Below are positions 46,998 to 54,662 of a stretch of 64,000 nt of DNA, one piece after another (positions within the stretch are counted from its first letter, which is position 1; each line of letters opens with the position of its first letter). Location: the NCBI RefSeq assembly GCF_002797975.1, contig NZ_PGET01000001.1, positions 1,984,001 to 2,048,000 of the forward strand, given 5' to 3'. The position numbers and the translations under genes were made by a program. The stretch comes from [Clostridium] celerecrescens 18A (GTDB taxonomy: Bacteria > Bacillota > Clostridia > Lachnospirales > Lachnospiraceae). The notes under the pieces were generated by a model. The model was not told the DNA's origin. It saw only the letters and a program-made list of their open reading frames with translations, and ran no database searches.

Positions 46998-48528
46998 TCA
47001 CATCTGTGCGTTTGGAAAATATTCTTCCGTATCGATAAAGATCGTTGTTCTCCATTACAAATTCCCAGCTGATTCCTCCATCTTCTGATTGGTAAAGTAC
47101 CTCTTGTCCCCCATCAGCCCCCTGTCCTATTACCATTTTCAGAATCCCATCTTCTTCATATGGCATTTGGGGGAAATCAAACGGGGAATCCTGGTTCAGA
47201 TTTTCTTCCATAACGGAATACGGAAGCTGTACTGGCTCCGTTGTTTTTCCACCATCATCTGTCCGGTATAGCTCTGCCTCATCGCCGCCATTATGTGAAA
47301 GACAGAAAAATCCCAGCTTTTCGTCAATAAAGGCAATGCCTGCGGCCACCCCAGTCTGACCTAAAAACGGGTCTAGATTCACAACCTTCCAGTTTATTCC
47401 TCCATCATCACTGCACTCCAGGGTGTAATAACGGCTGCCAAGAGCGGCATCTGCTACATTCAGACGGAACCGGTCACCATTTTCAAATTGAAATTCTTCA
47501 TCTGGATTAATTGCGGCAGGCTTATCTTCAGACATTGCTTCGCTGCCAGATTGCTCCTCCTCCTTTGATGCTGCCAGATAGCGTTTTGGCGTGATTTCAT
47601 TTTCTTTGCCAGGAACAAACACAGAAACTGTATACCCGCGAATATTGGATCCGGTCTCAGCGCTCGCCTGATTGCCCTCATTTAAATCCAGACAAATGAT
47701 TCCTGTCGAATCATTTCCCCAATCCCTCACTCCGTAATAAATGAGGCCGTATTCCTGTTCCCCCCACGGCTGCACAGCTTCTTCCAGATTCACTTGTTTT
47801 AGAATATCAAGCATCGGCTGCAATTTCTTACGGTCTTTATCCTGCTCTGATACTGATCCATCCAAATACACAGTCGCACGTTTTGACTTGCTCCCATCAT
47901 AACTGATCAGATAGGTCTTTAATTTACCTTTATCATCTATTCCATACAAATAGGTCTCCAACGAAGTTATGGTTCCATCTGGTTTGAAATGAAGATTAAA
48001 ACTGGTAGCGACATAAAGCTCTTCCGGCATTTGAAGCGTTTGCTTCAAATCCTCTATCATTTTATCTACTCCACCAGAAAACACATGATCATGAGCAATC
48101 TCTACCGTCCTTTTATGGGTTCTTTCATATAAAAACCATGATAATTTTCCATTAAAATTACTGGCGCTAAGTACAATTTTCTCACCATAAAACAATGTAG
48201 TTCCAATATAAAATATCAGAAGCACCGACATATAACTTCTATATAACCATCTGCCTTTATTATTCTTTCGTAATACGGCTTCTTTCAGAATATCAGTTTG
48301 TTCTTCTGCCCTTCTCCCTTTTTTCACTGATGCTATCATCGCTATTAAGAGCATTACACAGAAAAATACCAAACAGCCTGCTAATATCGGTATATTCCTT
48401 CGCTTTCCTCCAAACTGGCACAATCGGTATAAGCGTTGCAAAAACACAAGATATACCGCTGCTGTCAGAGGATTTACCATTAAAAGCCAAAATGTTTTCC
48501 AACTCATTCTTCCTTTATTCTCTTGCAT
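46951..48528 (-). CDS. Membrane protein with BNR-type repeats
   Basis: A 525-residue protein, second of a two-gene unit. Three hydrophobic helices lie in the first 130 residues (NPLTAAVYLVFLQRL, IPILAGCLVFFCVMLLIAMI, YMSVLLIFYIGTTLFYG). The rest is predicted outside. In the C-terminal half three Asp-box repeats are clear: SDDGGINWKVV, RTDDGGKTTEP and SEDGGISWEFV, as in beta-propeller sialidase-like proteins. The last 12 residues (about 46951-46990) share DNA with an older relic in another frame, so the C-terminus may be an accidental fusion or truncation. Function unknown. Ribosome binding site GGAGG nine bases before the start. Confidence 0.75.
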   Translation of the reverse strand: MQENKGRMSWKTFWLLMVNPLTAAVYLVFLQRLYRLCQFGGKRRNIPILAGCLVFFCVMLLIAMIASVKKGRRAEEQTDILKEAVLRKNNKGRWLYRSYMSVLLIFYIGTTLFYGEKIVLSASNFNGKLSWFLYERTHKRTVEIAHDHVFSGGVDKMIEDLKQTLQMPEELYVATSFNLHFKPDGTITSLETYLYGIDDKGKLKTYLISYDGSKSKRATVYLDGSVSEQDKDRKKLQPMLDILKQVNLEEAVQPWGEQEYGLIYYGVRDWGNDSTGIICLDLNEGNQASAETGSNIRGYTVSVFVPGKENEITPKRYLAASKEEEQSGSEAMSEDKPAAINPDEEFQFENGDRFRLNVADAALGSRYYTLECSDDGGINWKVVNLDPFLGQTGVAAGIAFIDEKLGFFCLSHNGGDEAELYRTDDGGKTTEPVQLPYSVMEENLNQDSPFDFPQMPYEEDGILKMVIGQGADGGQEVLYQSEDGGISWEFVMENNDLYRYGRIFSKRTDVIEECIRSGIFTGTCI

Positions 48529-48548
48529 GGGTTACAGCCTCCAAATTC

Positions 48549-50816
48549 CTACTCCATACGTTTCTGCTGTTCATGAATCAAACGGACATTGAAACGCTCT
48601 GTTTCATTCAGCACATCTTCCTTAAAATCATTTGGATCAATCGTTCCTTCATACCAGCTGCATTGATTAAAATACCTCTGCAATTCTTCATCAGCAAACC
48701 GCCTGCCATGCCTTGCATAAATCTCGTTTCTTGCAATCCGCAGCTGACTGGCTGAAAGGTTCCATAAATCGGGCTCCTGCAACAGGCTATCGCTGCTGTT
48801 AGGAAATACAAATTCTGATCCGTCATATTTTGCTGTATCAGACTGAATCCGGAAAGTATCCCTGATTTGACTGATTTCACCATGCATTTTATTGTATTCC
48901 TCCATTATGGCATTGTCATCCATATAAAATGTCACATCCGTGGGCAGTGACATTACATATACATAGGGACCATCATACCCCCATATTTCATAATCAGGCA
49001 GATTAACATAGCTGCAGTCCGGGTACGCCTGAATATAGAATAGTACTCCATCCCCCATCAAATCAAAGGATTTTTTCTGATGGTAGCTGCATCCTCCTTT
49101 AAACTCATTTCTGACTGCCAGGCGATTCCATTCTTTTGGCAAATCCAGTTCAAAGCCTGGCGCCTGAGAGTCAGAAGCCGGAAAAGCCGGCTCCTGCTCC
49201 GTTTCAGACATCTCTGTTTCCATAGACTCAGCTTCTGCCTTCTCTGTGGCATTTGTTTGCGGTAGGAATTCTTCGGCTTTCGTCTCTTCATATACTATCG
49301 TTTTATTTGATCCCCAATGATGTGACCCCATTAGCATAAGGATTCCAAACAGTACCGTGTAAATACCAAGTACTCCGGTTAAAACAATCCGGCACACTAG
49401 GCCGGCCTTATCTTTGAGAAAGCCTGGAGATTCCGCATAGGTACAAGCTCCATATCCCATTGCCTCCCTGACTGCTTTATTTTCAGGGCTGTATGAAAGC
49501 AGATTCCCGCAGATATTTTTCGCCTTATCCATTTCACCTGCTTGTTTATAAACATTCATCTGAATGGGCATAAGCGGTATGCGATGATATGCATCTGGAA
49601 AACGGTCACAATATACATTCACATAGGCTTCCACCTGTCCAAATTTCTGATCCATATAAGCCTTCCTGATTTCAGACAACAGAAGCATTGCCTCTCCAAT
49701 TCTTTTTAATTTGGGATAATTATTAACAAGCTGCTTCTGGTATAAATATTCTGCTTCGGCATCTCCTTGCCATCCCAGCCCTATGTAGCATACGAAGCAT
49801 AGATTGCTGTGAACCAGCTGCATCAATTTCTTTTCATGAACGCCCTTCCAGTCATTATCTGCCAGCTTCAGTGCCTGCTCAAATCTTCCAGCCCTGGCAA
49901 ATCCGACGGCAGCATTATGTATCTGTTTCTTATAGTAAGACGGATACCGATAGGAACCATAGGCTGCCTCCATTAAAAAAGCTGCCGCCGCTGTAAGGGG
50001 CCGGTTCTCTTTTGTAAGTACCTCCATATGCTTTTTTGCCCAATAAACTCTCAAAGTAACGCCTAAACTCAAAATCACCAGGCTTAATATAAAAACAGTT
50101 CCTATGTAGTCTAATGAATTCAGAAAGACCCACTCGTATAAATATTCCTGGAAAATGTAAAAACCTGATCCGCAGGCAAATAATAATATCAGGCATCGGT
50201 TCCAGTATCGTCTTCTGTCATGGATTAAAAACCACCGCTTCCCTGCCTCAAATGCTGCCTGATTCACTGGGTCATCCTTAAATTCCAGTAATCTTTCTTT
50301 TGCATAGCTTCTCTTTTTACGATTATTTTTTAAAAGTTGAAAAACACCCAGTACCCCAAATATGATAACGGCAAACAGGTAGAGGTACCCCCGAATATTT
50401 GCCATCTCTCCCTGACTATAGTGAATCGAAGACAACCCCACAGAACTTAACAGTTCCCATTGCCAATTATCTGTATTGTCAAGGCTAAACATAAAAAGAT
50501 GGATTGGCGTGCTGTCTGAAGTTTTTCCCCTGATACTTCCCTCTATTATCAGTCTCGTCTGCTGCTCTTCCAACCTGCCTGTATAACTGACCGAAACATG
50601 AACGCCTTTTTCCGCAGCAAAAATATCAACACCCTCGCCATTTGCCCCTACATTGATTACAAAGCTCTGCTTTGCCGGCATAATTTCCATATCTAAATAA
50701 TGCAGCCGCTTTCCTTCAATCAAAGAAATCCACAATACAAAGCAGCCGATCAAGATGCCTAACCCATAATACAGGTAACGCATATTGCTTAACTTTACTA
50801 CGCCTTTTTTATTCAT
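48549..50816 (-). CDS. Large membrane protein with C-terminal YARHG domain
   Basis: A 755-residue protein. Hydrophobic helices are near residues 12-32, about 145-165, two at about 215-270, and one at about 490-510 (IVLTGVLGIYTVLFGILMLM). The part between 290 and 470 is helical and TPR-like (FEQALKLADNDW, AEAEYLYQKQLV, AKNICGNLLSYSPENKA). After the last helix comes a Glu/Thr-rich linker and then a folded part that ends in the YARHG domain: ASQLRIARNEIYARHGRRFA and FNQCSWYEGTIDP. YARHG domains are extracellular in Clostridia and of unknown role. The ATG with GGGGAGG was chosen over one seven codons upstream. Followed 20 bases later by the BNR protein gene. Confidence 0.82.
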   Translation of the reverse strand: MNKKGVVKLSNMRYLYYGLGILIGCFVLWISLIEGKRLHYLDMEIMPAKQSFVINVGANGEGVDIFAAEKGVHVSVSYTGRLEEQQTRLIIEGSIRGKTSDSTPIHLFMFSLDNTDNWQWELLSSVGLSSIHYSQGEMANIRGYLYLFAVIIFGVLGVFQLLKNNRKKRSYAKERLLEFKDDPVNQAAFEAGKRWFLIHDRRRYWNRCLILLFACGSGFYIFQEYLYEWVFLNSLDYIGTVFILSLVILSLGVTLRVYWAKKHMEVLTKENRPLTAAAAFLMEAAYGSYRYPSYYKKQIHNAAVGFARAGRFEQALKLADNDWKGVHEKKLMQLVHSNLCFVCYIGLGWQGDAEAEYLYQKQLVNNYPKLKRIGEAMLLLSEIRKAYMDQKFGQVEAYVNVYCDRFPDAYHRIPLMPIQMNVYKQAGEMDKAKNICGNLLSYSPENKAVREAMGYGACTYAESPGFLKDKAGLVCRIVLTGVLGIYTVLFGILMLMGSHHWGSNKTIVYEETKAEEFLPQTNATEKAEAESMETEMSETEQEPAFPASDSQAPGFELDLPKEWNRLAVRNEFKGGCSYHQKKSFDLMGDGVLFYIQAYPDCSYVNLPDYEIWGYDGPYVYVMSLPTDVTFYMDDNAIMEEYNKMHGEISQIRDTFRIQSDTAKYDGSEFVFPNSSDSLLQEPDLWNLSASQLRIARNEIYARHGRRFADEELQRYFNQCSWYEGTIDPNDFKEDVLNETERFNVRLIHEQQKRME

Positions 50817-50969
50817 TCTTCCTCCCCGCAAAAACATATAGAATCACTTAATAATAGCATAAAAATGAATGAAAAGAATAACGAAATCATAAATATTTCC
50901 AAACGAATTATTTTAACAGTCATCAGATAACCGATAGATTGATTCCTGGATCCCCGCGACATACAAAAA

Positions 50970-51001
50970 ACAAGGTACAGAATATTATTCCTGTACCTTG
51001 T
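50970..51001 (-). terminator. Terminator of the resistance operon
   Basis: An 11-bp stem ACAAGGTACAG/CTGTACCTTGT followed by TTTTT on the minus strand, 69 bases after the cfr-type stop. Confidence 0.9.
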
Positions 51002-51069
51002 TTTCTGCTATTGGCTCATGAACAAAACATAAGTGTAGGTGCTTGGTATAAAATTTAAGACTGGCATCA

Positions 51070-52101
51070 TCATTCATTTTCATAATGCAGCTGTCCGCAT
51101 GCAGCGCTAATTTCAGAACCAAATTGCGTTCTGATCGTCACGCTTATACCGGCCCTCTTCAGGGTACCGCCAAATTGCCTGATAGCACTTGAAGATTGAA
51201 ATTTAAAAGTTGTCTTATCCGTAGAATTATAAGGGATTAGATCAATGTGATATAAATGCCCCCATGAACCTCGGCTTTTCAATAAACTTACAACTGCTTC
51301 TGCATGATCTTTGGTATCATTAATTCCTTCAAGCATAATATAAGCAATAAACACTCGCCGGCCCGTATGAATGATATGTTCATCTAATGTTTTCATTACT
51401 TCATTCAATGGAAATCGTCTATTGATAGGCATTAAATCGTTTCGTTGCTTATCAAATGGTGAATGAAGGGAAAATGTCAGATTCACTTGTGGAAATTCTC
51501 TGGTCAATCTTTGAATTCCCGGTATAATGCCAATTGTTGAAACAGTAATTCTTCGCTGCCCTAATCCAAATAAACTCTGATCCGTTAAAATTTTTACTGC
51601 TTCAAATAACTCCGGATTTGCAAAAGCCTCACCCATTCCCATAAACGAAACACTATTGAGCTTATGGGAATTAAATAGGAAGTAAAGTAATTGGTCTGTT
51701 ATTTCATCAGCAGTAAGATTACGTTTAAAACCAGCACTTCCCGTTGCACAAAAGCGACAGCCAAAACCACAGCCGCATTGGGTAGATATACAAAACGATT
51801 CCCACCCCTGCTTATATTTTAATCCAACTGCTTCTATTTTTTCTCCATCAGTTAATTCGAACAGCAATTTTTCAACTTGTTTGGAATCTTGTATAAAAAC
51901 AGGTTTTACACTTGATACACGATTCCCAAATTCATTTACTAACGCCATCCTTAACTCTTTTGGCAGTATCTGCATATGATCAAAATTATCTATTCTTTGA
52001 TGAAAAATTGCATTTGTAATCTGTTTGTACCTATACTCAGGTAATCTCAAATCTGATACTATTTGTTTCATTATTTTATATTTTGTTTTTGTCTGTTTCA
52101 C
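51070..52101 (-). CDS. cfr: Cfr-type 23S rRNA (adenine-C8) methyltransferase
   Basis: A 343-residue radical SAM methyltransferase. KQGWESFCISTQCGCGFGCR followed by FCATGSAGFKRNLT contains the CxxxCxxC cluster motif in the Cfr form (GWESFCIS; housekeeping RlmN differs here). SFMGMGEAFANPE binds SAM, and SEISAACGQLHYENE has the methyl-carrying Cys. By eye it resembles staphylococcal Cfr through its whole length but is clearly a divergent variant. Cfr methylates A2503 and blocks phenicols, lincosamides, oxazolidinones, pleuromutilins and streptogramin A. The start is GTG with GAGGAGG eight bases before it. Second gene of the operon, behind its own leader peptide. Confidence 0.88.
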   Translation of the reverse strand: MKQTKTKYKIMKQIVSDLRLPEYRYKQITNAIFHQRIDNFDHMQILPKELRMALVNEFGNRVSSVKPVFIQDSKQVEKLLFELTDGEKIEAVGLKYKQGWESFCISTQCGCGFGCRFCATGSAGFKRNLTADEITDQLLYFLFNSHKLNSVSFMGMGEAFANPELFEAVKILTDQSLFGLGQRRITVSTIGIIPGIQRLTREFPQVNLTFSLHSPFDKQRNDLMPINRRFPLNEVMKTLDEHIIHTGRRVFIAYIMLEGINDTKDHAEAVVSLLKSRGSWGHLYHIDLIPYNSTDKTTFKFQSSSAIRQFGGTLKRAGISVTIRTQFGSEISAACGQLHYENE

Positions 52102-52134
52102 GCAGGCTTCCTCCTCACTATTAATCGTTAGGAA

Positions 52135-52207
52135 GCAAAGCCAGTATGATTAGCGACTTATATTACTCCATGCAAGCGTCGCCCAAATCATCCGGCTTTG
52201 CATGGAG
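52135..52207 (-). promoter_or_regulatory. Competing RNA stems controlling the cfr-type gene
   Basis: Plus-strand positions of the arms: 52198-52207 pairs with 52166-52175 (CTCCATGCAA, 10 bp perfect). Alternatively, 52194-52201 pairs with 52135-52142 (GCAAAGCC/GGCTTTGC, 8 bp) while 52178-52182 pairs with 52153-52157 (GCGAC/GTCGC) inside it. The two arrangements exclude each other and overlap the leader reading frame, as in translation- or transcription-attenuated resistance genes. Confidence 0.75.
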
Positions 52208-52243
52208 CCTATTGTGTGTTGCTATTCTTAACTCTTTAAACAT
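52163..52243 (-). CDS. 26-codon leader peptide of the cfr-type gene
   Basis: A short open frame ATG-26 codons-TAA, with AAAGGAAAT before its ATG, 18 bases after the Lsa-type stop and 61 bases before the Cfr start. Residues 9-10 are TH, 14 is H, 18 is D, 21 is G, and it ends ME. It aligns without gaps with the leader at 53806-53886, with the same length and the same residues at these positions. The pairing arms for the downstream stems lie within it, so ribosome stalling in it would refold the RNA. CAT of His14 pairs with ATG of Met25, so part of the conservation reflects RNA structure. Confidence 0.72.
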   Translation of the reverse strand: MFKELRIATHNRLHAKPDDLGDACME

Positions 52244-52261
52244 ATTAATTTCCTTTTCCAT

Positions 52262-53740
52262 TTACAATTTAATTGTTTTTGTTGCTACATTTTCACAAAA
52301 CGTTCTGTCATGCTCGACAAACAAAATTGTCAGCTCATGTTCTATTAATAATTTCTCAATCTGCATACGGGAAATGACATCAATAAAGTTCAATGGTTCA
52401 TCCCATATATATAAATGCGCCCGTTCACAGAGACTTTTGGCAAGCAATACCTTTTTCTTCTGTCCTCCGCTAAAATCCTCGATATTCTTTTCAAACTGTT
52501 CTCTTGAAAAATCAAGTTTTCTAAGCATGGATTTAAATAAACTCTCATCTATACAGTTTTTATCTGCATACTCAGATAGATCACCATATAAATCCGAGGT
52601 ATCTTGTGAGACATAGGAAATGATTAGCTTGTTGTTCTTACTTACAACTCCACTATGGGGGATGTCATCTCCATAAATCAATTTTAATATACTTGATTTT
52701 CCACTGCCGTTTTTTCCCTGAACAGCAATCTTTTCACCTTGCTCAATGGTGAAACTTATTCCTTCACAGACAATTTTATCGTCATATTTAATAGCAACAT
52801 CTGTAAGCTCTACAAGCTTTTTATCATGGAACGTGGACGGTGTTAACTTTAAGCTTTCATTTGATTCAATATTTTTAAGAAGCTTTGACTTTTCTTCTAT
52901 CATATTTTGTTGTCTGGCTTCTATATTTTTAGCACGCTTCATCATTTTTGCAGCTTTATGTCCAACATATCCTTTATCTAATTTGCTACCGGAATTAGTG
53001 GTTCCATGCTTACTGCTTTCAACACTGTCTGACCAGGTAGATGTTCGTTTTGCCGAGCTGGAAAGTCTGTTAATATCCCTTTTTAATTTTTCATTTTCTG
53101 CCAGTTCAAAATTATCTTGTAATTCCTTATTTCTCCACCATGAAGAAAAATTTCCCTTTTGTATTTCAATATTTGTTTTATTAATAGACAAGATATGGTC
53201 TATACAATTGTCCAAAAAAGACCTGTCATGGGAAATCAGAATAAATCCTTTCTTTTTTTTCAAATAATCACTCAGTTTTTGCCTGGCTTCAGCATCCAAA
53301 TGGTTGGTCGGCTCATCGATCAGCAAAAAGGATTTCTCCTTCAAAAACATGGCAGCCAACAATGCTTTGGTCTGCTCTCCTTTCGATAGTGTATAATACT
53401 GCCTGTATAAAGCGTCATAGTCCATATCTAACAATGATAATTCTTTAACTATCTCCCAATCCTCTGAGTTTGGACTGATCTCCCTTATGATATCTATGGT
53501 GAAATTATCTTGCTCCTGAACTTCATAAGGAAAATATTCAAACGTCACATTCGCTGAAATGCTTCCGCTATATTCGTATTTACCCAGCAAAAGATTTAGA
53601 AAAGTAGTCTTCCCTCTGCCATTTCTTCCGGTAAAGCCTAATTTCCAATCGGTATCAATCTGAAAGCTGACATTTTCAAAAATATTATCATAACTACCTT
53701 CATAAGCAAAGGTCAGGTTTGCTACATTTATTAAAGACAT
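52262..53740 (-). CDS. lsa: Lsa-type ABC-F ribosome protection ATPase
   Basis: A 492-residue soluble protein with two ATPase domains and no membrane part. First domain: GFTGRNGRGKTTFLNLLL (Walker A), TLSKGEQTKALLAAMFL (signature), FLLIDEPTNHLDAEARQK (Walker B). A charged linker of about 80 residues (EARQQNMIEEKSKLLKNIES at its end) would reach into the peptidyl-transferase region. Second domain: AVQGKNGSGKSSILKL, FSGGQKKKVLLAKSL, YIWDEPLNFIDVISRMQI. The layout follows Enterococcus Lsa(A). Such proteins dislodge lincosamides, streptogramin A and pleuromutilins. Ribosome binding site GAGGAGG. First gene of the operon with the Cfr-type gene. Confidence 0.87.
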   Translation of the reverse strand: MSLINVANLTFAYEGSYDNIFENVSFQIDTDWKLGFTGRNGRGKTTFLNLLLGKYEYSGSISANVTFEYFPYEVQEQDNFTIDIIREISPNSEDWEIVKELSLLDMDYDALYRQYYTLSKGEQTKALLAAMFLKEKSFLLIDEPTNHLDAEARQKLSDYLKKKKGFILISHDRSFLDNCIDHILSINKTNIEIQKGNFSSWWRNKELQDNFELAENEKLKRDINRLSSSAKRTSTWSDSVESSKHGTTNSGSKLDKGYVGHKAAKMMKRAKNIEARQQNMIEEKSKLLKNIESNESLKLTPSTFHDKKLVELTDVAIKYDDKIVCEGISFTIEQGEKIAVQGKNGSGKSSILKLIYGDDIPHSGVVSKNNKLIISYVSQDTSDLYGDLSEYADKNCIDESLFKSMLRKLDFSREQFEKNIEDFSGGQKKKVLLAKSLCERAHLYIWDEPLNFIDVISRMQIEKLLIEHELTILFVEHDRTFCENVATKTIKL

Positions 53741-53779
53741 AATTTTGTCCTCCTCTGAATTTTAAAATATAAATGACAA

Positions 53780-53848
53780 AGTCGGAACAATCGGCGACCT
53801 TATTATTACTCCATATAAATGCCGCCTGCAGTATCCGACTCTATATGG
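53780..53848 (-). promoter_or_regulatory. Competing RNA stems controlling the Lsa-type gene
   Basis: Plus-strand arms: 53842-53848 with 53811-53817 (CCATATA/TATATGG, 7 bp). Alternatively, 53834-53840 with 53780-53786 (AGTCGGA/TCCGACT, 7 bp) enclosing 53821-53826 with 53793-53798 (GGCGGC/GTCGCC, one G-U). Same order and same relation to the leader codons as in the cfr-type leader. Confidence 0.72.
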
Positions 53849-53886
53849 ATAGAAACATGTGTTAGTAAAGTATCTTTATTCATCAT
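53806..53886 (-). CDS. 26-codon leader peptide of the Lsa-type gene
   Basis: ATG-ATG start with AAGGAGG before it, 26 codons and a TAA stop, 65 bases before the Lsa start. Residues 9-10 TH, 14 H, 18 D, 21 G and the last two ME are shared with the cfr leader at identical positions. Also read on the minus strand, the bases after the stop (TAATAATAAGGTCGCC against TAATATAAGTCGC) are alike. Inferred to be a drug-sensing stall peptide. Confidence 0.75.
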   Translation of the reverse strand: MMNKDTLLTHVSIHIESDTAGGIYME

Positions 53887-53921
53887 AATATCCTCCTTAT
53901 CTGATTATATAAAAAAAATAA

Positions 53922-53952
53922 GAGCTGCAAGAATTAATTATTCTTACAGCTC
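53922..53952 (-). terminator. Strong leader terminator upstream of the Lsa leader peptide
   Basis: A 13-bp stem GAGCTGTAAGAAT/ATTCTTGCAGCTC (one U-G) with a 5-base loop, followed by TTATTTTTTTT on the minus strand. It sits between a likely extended -10 promoter and the leader-peptide ribosome binding site, so it should block the operon unless relieved. A mini open frame of six codons (53934-53954, MSCKNN) starts right at the 5' arm, without a clear ribosome binding site; its translation would open the stem. Confidence 0.75.
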
Positions 53953-53976
53953 ATAAATATACGCAGTTAAGCTAAA

Positions 53977-53985
53977 ATTATAGCA
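53977..53985 (-). promoter_or_regulatory. Extended -10 promoter element of the resistance operon
   Basis: TGC-TATAAT on the minus strand (TATAAT at 53977-53982). No convincing -35 box at 17 bases. The transcript would start about 15 bases before the leader terminator. From here to 54257 nothing else is seen. Confidence 0.5.
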
Positions 53986-54257
53986 CAACACAAGTGTATA
54001 AATTAAGAGAAAAAAGAATATCTTTCTTGCATGAGTACAACAAAACAAACAGGACAGCCCTGTTTCGCTTTGTATTAAGTGTACTGGAAAAATTAGCAAG
54101 AAAAATTAATCATTTTTTCACCTCGAATTATTTTTTACTATTGTACTATTATTTGCTTGAAATGTCAATAATGAGTGACTCAAGAAAATCTATTTCTTAT
54201 ATGCTGACATCAAATTCATACCCCTACAGTATAACCAGTGGCTTTTATTGGCAAGAT

Positions 54258-54626
54258 TTACGACGTTCGATTCGTTATTTCGTTCTCTATAAAATCTTTC
54301 GAAACATTCATTGCATTTATGATAGGGGTGAATCGCCTGTACTGAATTGTTTCTTTGTCATATTTAATTTGGGCCTTCTCAGTTTTGCTTATGATCGATT
54401 GAACAGGCGGTAATGCTTTTATTAAATCTGTTTTCGTATACATCCCTATATTACTATCTTTTTCTATTAAAGCTTTTGAAATATACAACGCCTTAATTCT
54501 ATTCTTTAAAAGAGAATGCTGTGATGTACCCTCAGCAAATTTTAATTGCATTTTTTCACAATTATTTATGGTAGTACATATGAGCTGTAATGCAGCATCC
54601 AACTCTTTTTGCAAATAATTTTCCAT
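54258..54626 (-). CDS. Hypothetical helical protein of two internal repeats
   Basis: A 122-residue, probably all-helical cytoplasmic protein I do not recognise. The two halves are alike: CTTINNCEKMQLKFAEGTSQ, then LLKNRIKALYISKALIEKD, and QSIISKTEKAQIKYDKETIQ, then FTPIINAMNVSKDFIENE. The shared pattern is I..(C/T)EK-Q-K(F/Y)-x-E-T-Q, then I.A..(I/V)SK..IE. Good ribosome binding site AGGAG. It lies between the P-type ATPase and the resistance operon, with no obvious link to either. Confidence 0.7.
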   Translation of the reverse strand: MENYLQKELDAALQLICTTINNCEKMQLKFAEGTSQHSLLKNRIKALYISKALIEKDSNIGMYTKTDLIKALPPVQSIISKTEKAQIKYDKETIQYRRFTPIINAMNVSKDFIENEITNRTS

Positions 54627-54662
54627 GTATTTCTCCTAGTAAGATTAGCGTAAGGCTGGAAT

